This document shows positions 59,940-64,000 of a stretch of 64,000 nt of DNA, in pieces (position 1 is the first letter of the stretch; each line of letters opens with the position of its first letter). Origin of the DNA: Bolinopsis microptera (taxonomy: Eukaryota > Ctenophora > Tentaculata > Lobata > Bolinopsidae); assembly GCF_026151205.1 (NCBI RefSeq), contig NC_087075.1, positions 13,901,628 to 13,965,627 on the forward strand. Reading direction: 5' to 3'. A program made the translations under genes and the position numbers. Below the pieces are notes generated by a model. It was not told where the DNA came from. It did not search any database and saw only the letters and a list, made by a program, of their open reading frames with translations.

Positions 59940-61019
59940 ACAATTTATTGCAACACCTGCGTAAAACTAGAGTTTTCCTTTCTGGGGAGCCTCCCTTTAC
60001 AAAGTTATAATTAACGGTAATCTTCACTAATTGTATGATGTATCCAAGATACCATTCATATGATCTGTATAATAATAATACCATTATAATTTATAGTCCT
60101 CCGACTGGTCCACGGACTGGTTCAAGCCCACCGGCCCACGGCCGGACGCTAGTCTGCGGGCTGGGACGGGTTTCTTAGATACTGTAAAGGTCTTTACTGA
60201 GTGCAATAATAACAAATAATGATATAATATTGGGCTCTTACTAATTCGCTCGCCCAAAATTATGGACTTTGGTTTTTATGGTTACTTTCATTATCATACC
60301 CTCAGGGCCTTTTCACAAGAATTTTCTTAAAATTTGGGCTAGCGATTTAGTGGGAGCGATAACATTGCAACTAATAAGAACTTATCAATAAACAAGTGCA
60401 GAGTATTTTTTAACAGAGATTACAAAACACCTGAAAATTCATTTTAATTGCAGTAATCGTCATTTTTATCGCAGAATTGTTTAACAATTCCACATTGAGC
60501 TCTAAACCAGACGCGAAGTGGACGTATCGCCTTACTCTCATTTCTTACTAGCTACTTTTTATCATTAGGCATTGTTCGCTAAAAGCAAAGCTTAACTAAT
60601 TATAAATATGCAGGGAATGTACAATGTACAAACAAAGAAAAGAAATTTGTAATAGTTTGCAAGAGGCAACATTAACTTTATATTATAAGGGATTGTAACT
60701 GTAACCATGAACCAGTAACATGTAAGTGAAGCTCGAGTAAATTAAAATGAAGAAACTCAAACATATAAAATGCTGGAAAAATGGGTACGCTATAACTCGA
60801 TTAAATGATACATCGAATGACTTTATCTGATCAAAATTTAATCTGCATATTTCAGTGAACAGTGGCATGATTCAAGTTCAATAATTTAAAATTGCGTAAT
60901 ACAGTATGACTATGAATGAATTGTGAATATTATTTTCAAAAAATGCGAAAACATATTCACATGGTTTGATGGTTGGCTGTGATGATGATTAATCACTTTA
61001 CGACGCAACTACACTCGAC
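59940..61019. other. No gene recognised
   Basis: AT-rich sequence with a short G/C-rich block (60100-60170). No coding or clear repeat structure. Confidence 0.35.
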
Positions 61020-61700
61020 TGTCACGTGACTTTTTTAACCCGTTCTCTGGCTGGCCCTGAACGAGTATGGACTATTGGAAACCATAACCCTCTAATCTGA
61101 TCCCAACCCTAACCCTACCCATGAAATTCTTAACAAAAGCATATGCTTAAACCCTGTACTAACCCGTACGAGAAATTATACTAACTTCCTTATTATACGG
61201 TTATTATACGGTTATATATATTTGTATCACGTGGTGACCCCCACTGTCGCTTCACTATAAAGTTTCACTGTAGAGTTTCTACGATACAGGGGGAGCCGCG
61301 CACTCGTGCGCGGCGGGTCATACAACGTATGACAAATATATATCACGTGATTGAGACAGTTTTTTTCAATATCTCGCCATACCAGTACAGGGGAGCATTT
61401 TAATCTTATGTCATGGGGGAGATTCGGAATCAGCGTCCGAAAATAAATCGTTTCAAGCTGGTTTCAATTGTCGGGGAGCCTTTTAGAATAATCTCGAAGA
61501 TCGACTGTAAATAAAGTAATTTAGCACGCTCGGGTTGTGGGTTGGCTCGTTGACTGTTGACTTGTAGTTGTACTATACTTGTATTGTCATGTAGCGCATT
61601 ACCTGAGGACCCCAGGCTATTATGTTCATTAACATAATAGAATAAAGATTTGGCGGAATGACAGGCTGAGCGCGGCCCAGTAAGTAGCGCATTGCGCAAT
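61020..61700. repeat. Dispersed repeat, copy 1
   Basis: Includes GATTCGGAATCAGCGTCCGA (61425-61443) followed by CAATTGTCGGGGA, also seen in direct orientation at 63475-63545, and GGCTGAGCGCGG with CATAATAG (61620-61680), which appears inverted at 63130-63195. Part of a family with both direct and inverted copies. Confidence 0.65.
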
Positions 61701-61767
61701 GTATTAATATACTGGGCCGTTGATTGACGGTGTCAACCCATCTATCGAGATCGTTGCTCTGCGATCG

Positions 61768-61839
61768 ACGATGCGAAGCAAAAATGCGAAGCAAGAATGC
61801 GAAGTAAAAATGCGAAGCAAGAATGCGAAGCAAGAATGC
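61768..61839. repeat. 13-bp tandem repeat
   Basis: About five to six copies of ATGCGAAGCAAGA with A/G variants. Confidence 0.9.
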
Positions 61840-63129
61840 TAGTTTGCGCGGCGCGTCGAAGCGGCAAAGTCTTCCAATGATTGTTGATGACGCGCGGAGG
61901 GCCGGGGCTGATGTGTGATGATTAATTTTAAAGTAATTACGCACCGGCAGAGACTCGACATGCCGCCCGATCCTATCGGTTTTCGTAAATGCTGCAGCCA
62001 CATCCCGTCATCCCGCGTGCACAATATAAATTGTAAATCTTTAAAGGATATTACCATTTTAAGCAATGACGATGATGTAATTTTTTTTGTTTACATTCAA
62101 CATTTAATTGTCCGTCGATCAATTTGATAAAATTAATTCGATCGCACGCGCGATTTAATTTAACAGCTTATTTAAATTTAAATTTTTAAATGATTTACAA
62201 CATTAATGCATGGCAATGATTAACTGTGGCCGTACATGGAAAAGTTTGTAGAATTCTGTAATTTAAACTTGAAACTGTCATACATTATACACTAGAAACC
62301 CGCCGCTAGTCGAAAGCTTTGTTCGAGGAAATTTTAAGCATCAGTTATGTTTTAATTTCTCTTCATCATATAGCCCCAAAACGATACTTTTTACCGCATC
62401 AAAAAATTTCAATTACAACCAAAGTTATAAATATATATAGGTATATAGCGTCATGAGGGTAAATGTTAGCTAGTTGTGAAATTCTGATATTTCAATCGAG
62501 AATGACAGTCAATTGAATTATTGCCAGGCAATTAAAATGTTTAACTGCGCAAAGTTATTTGCGTAATTAGAAAACAACAATATTTTTGTTGATTGTGTGT
62601 GCGCGGCGTAATGTCAGCATTGTGTGTAGCTCTAGCGAATTTAGTATCGAAAAAAAAAGTATCGATACTTTTTACTGCATCAAAATATTGCAATCAGAAA
62701 CAAAGTTATAAAAAGTCATAGCGTGAGCGTAAATGTGAGCTAGTTTTTAAATTATGACGTAGCATACAGCATAACAACGCGCGTTGTTAATCTGTGGTTG
62801 CTCGCGCACGTGCATTTTTATCGTTGCTACGCAACAGCGCAGTAAACCTTTGCTAAAATAACGCCATTATTCTAACGATTATTTAACCTCACTTCCGACG
62901 TTAATTATAAAAAATCTAAAGCCTAAATCAAAATTCTAAGAATGCTATAGCCTATTCCTATCCTTTTTTACAACCCTGCTAAAAATGGCGAGGTTTCAAC
63001 TCCATTTGCAAGCTGGGTTTGGCTTCACCAGAGGGTCATTTTGAGGTCGATTTTCGGTGTTTTTTCTTCTATGTCCCCGTTGCCGGGGAAATTTCGTCAA
63101 GTTTAAAATATAATATAGATAACAGTAAT
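61840..63129. other. No gene recognised
   Basis: AT-rich, with CG-containing spots such as GCGCGGCGCGTCG near 61848. Open frames are short and without domains. Confidence 0.35.
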
Positions 63130-63560
63130 TACTGGGCGGCGCTCAGCCTGTCATTCCGCCGAATCTCTATTTGTTTATGAACATAATAGCCTGACTCCTG
63201 AGGTCCCGCCCCAGGCCGGTAAAACAGTACATGCTAAACAGTAAACGTTTTGACGAATGTTACTCATCTAAATTTCTTCAAAGTAGCGCGCGCCGTTTCG
63301 AAGAAAAAAGCACATGGTTAGATAATCGAATAAACTTTTTAGAACAGTCAATCGACTGTTATGCATTTTTTAACAGGTTCTCTAGGTGGCTCTAAATGAT
63401 TATTCTAAACTGATCCCGATTGATCGAGTTGTGCGACTAGGGGAACATTTTTATTTTTTCTATGTCATGTGTGGGATTCGGAATCAGTGTCCGAAAATAT
63501 ATCGATTCTAATTGGTTTCAACACACAACAGTCGGGGACCTTCTAATAAATAAAATTATC
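63130..63560. repeat. Dispersed repeat, copy 2
   Basis: Carries CTCAGCCTGTCATTCCGCC with ATGAACATAATAGCCTG (inverted relative to 61570-61690) and GATTCGGAATCAGTGTCCGA (direct relative to 61425-61443). Diverged from copy 1. Confidence 0.65.
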
Positions 63561-63733
63561 AAATATCGAGTGTAGAGTCAAGAGTTATGTAGCATAATTA
63601 ATGTTTAAAATAAATGAATTTATGCAAATTTTAAATGCTCAGCGTTTTATTTATAAAAAAAATTTATTAACGATCTGACTACAGACTGGCGGTCAACGTT
63701 CCCCGTATAGTAGCTCAACGGAGGGGGTAATCA

Positions 63734-63910
63734 GGGCCAGTGGCGTAACTTGGCCTGTTGGCGCCCCCCCGCTCAGTGACGAAAAGCGCCCCCCTAAAAT
63801 TTTTTGTGTCCCTAAAAAAATAAAATAAAAAAAAAAAAGTCGGGTACTTTTTTCTCGCCCCCCCCCCCCTAAGGCTTCTTGCGCCCCCCTGAAGCAAAAA
63901 AGGGTACCCC
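63734..63910. mobile_element. Probable transposon end with C-tracts
   Basis: GGGCCAGTGGCGTAACTTGG followed by repeated GCGCCCCCC blocks is the type of terminus seen on many animal DNA transposons and MITEs. Only one end was identified; the partner may lie beyond the window. Confidence 0.4.
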
Positions 63911-64000
63911 AAATATTTTTTTCGCGTCGACCGAACGCATAATCGGACAGGGAAATACACAAACAAGACGTTTTTTCAGTGAAAGGGCCTAAAATTCAGG

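Noticed and set aside
61083..61120. Telomeric repeat (AACCCT)n
   Set aside because: Only two or three imperfect AACCCTA motifs occur; not a telomere or a clear interstitial array.

Overview
This is a repeat-rich, moderately AT-rich window from an animal nuclear genome. The genes are metazoan-style: split by GT-AG introns in places, secretory or receptor-type elsewhere, with no bacterial operon logic. The GPCR remnants resemble the large lineage-specific class A receptor families of cnidarians, and the reverse-transcriptase and copia-like fragments are of types common in cnidarians and molluscs. A marine cnidarian is my best guess, at low to moderate confidence.

Layout. Positions 1-5817 are one satellite array of a 41-bp unit, about 140 copies, cut by the window edge. 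A GPCR tail fragment follows (6372-6764). Positions 8882-16576 hold three tandem plus-strand paralogues of a secreted cysteine-rich family that I cannot name. Each has a signal peptide, one or two C-x8-C-L modules, a fast-evolving linker, and a conserved 8-cysteine C-terminal domain. Positions 18105-38229 hold two minus-strand soluble inorganic pyrophosphatase (family I PPase) genes in tandem. Copy A (18105-28512) has nine coding exons and a complete catalytic set. Copy B (31937-38229) has nine coding segments and begins with a short hydrophobic leader that looks like a secretory signal. Its second coding exon is split by a 3.3-kb foldback transposon with 1.4-kb inverted arms and a 3-bp target duplication.

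The introns of both PPase genes carry many mobile and repetitive elements. Copy A contains a TTAA-flanked inverted-repeat element, a GPCR pseudogene itself interrupted by a retroelement carrying an intact ORF1, a G-tract inverted-repeat element, an 11-bp array, a 24-bp minisatellite touching a splice donor, and a 119-bp tandem duplication of an exon end. Copy B has a 108-bp near-perfect palindrome and a small inverted-repeat element just upstream of a splice acceptor.

From about 38.3 kb to the end I see no intact host gene. This part is a graveyard of mobile elements: a reverse-transcriptase fragment with an FADD motif (41564-43625), an ORF1 fragment (about 46.8-47.1 kb), a tRNA-derived SINE (50217-50548), a 587-bp hAT-type MITE with perfect 8-bp target duplications (50647-51233), a decayed LINE endonuclease (about 54.8-55.75 kb), a decayed copia-like pol (about 56.9-59.7 kb), and related repeat copies near 61-63.6 kb.

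All exon calls come from reading splice sites, phase and protein similarity by eye. No alignment or database search was run.
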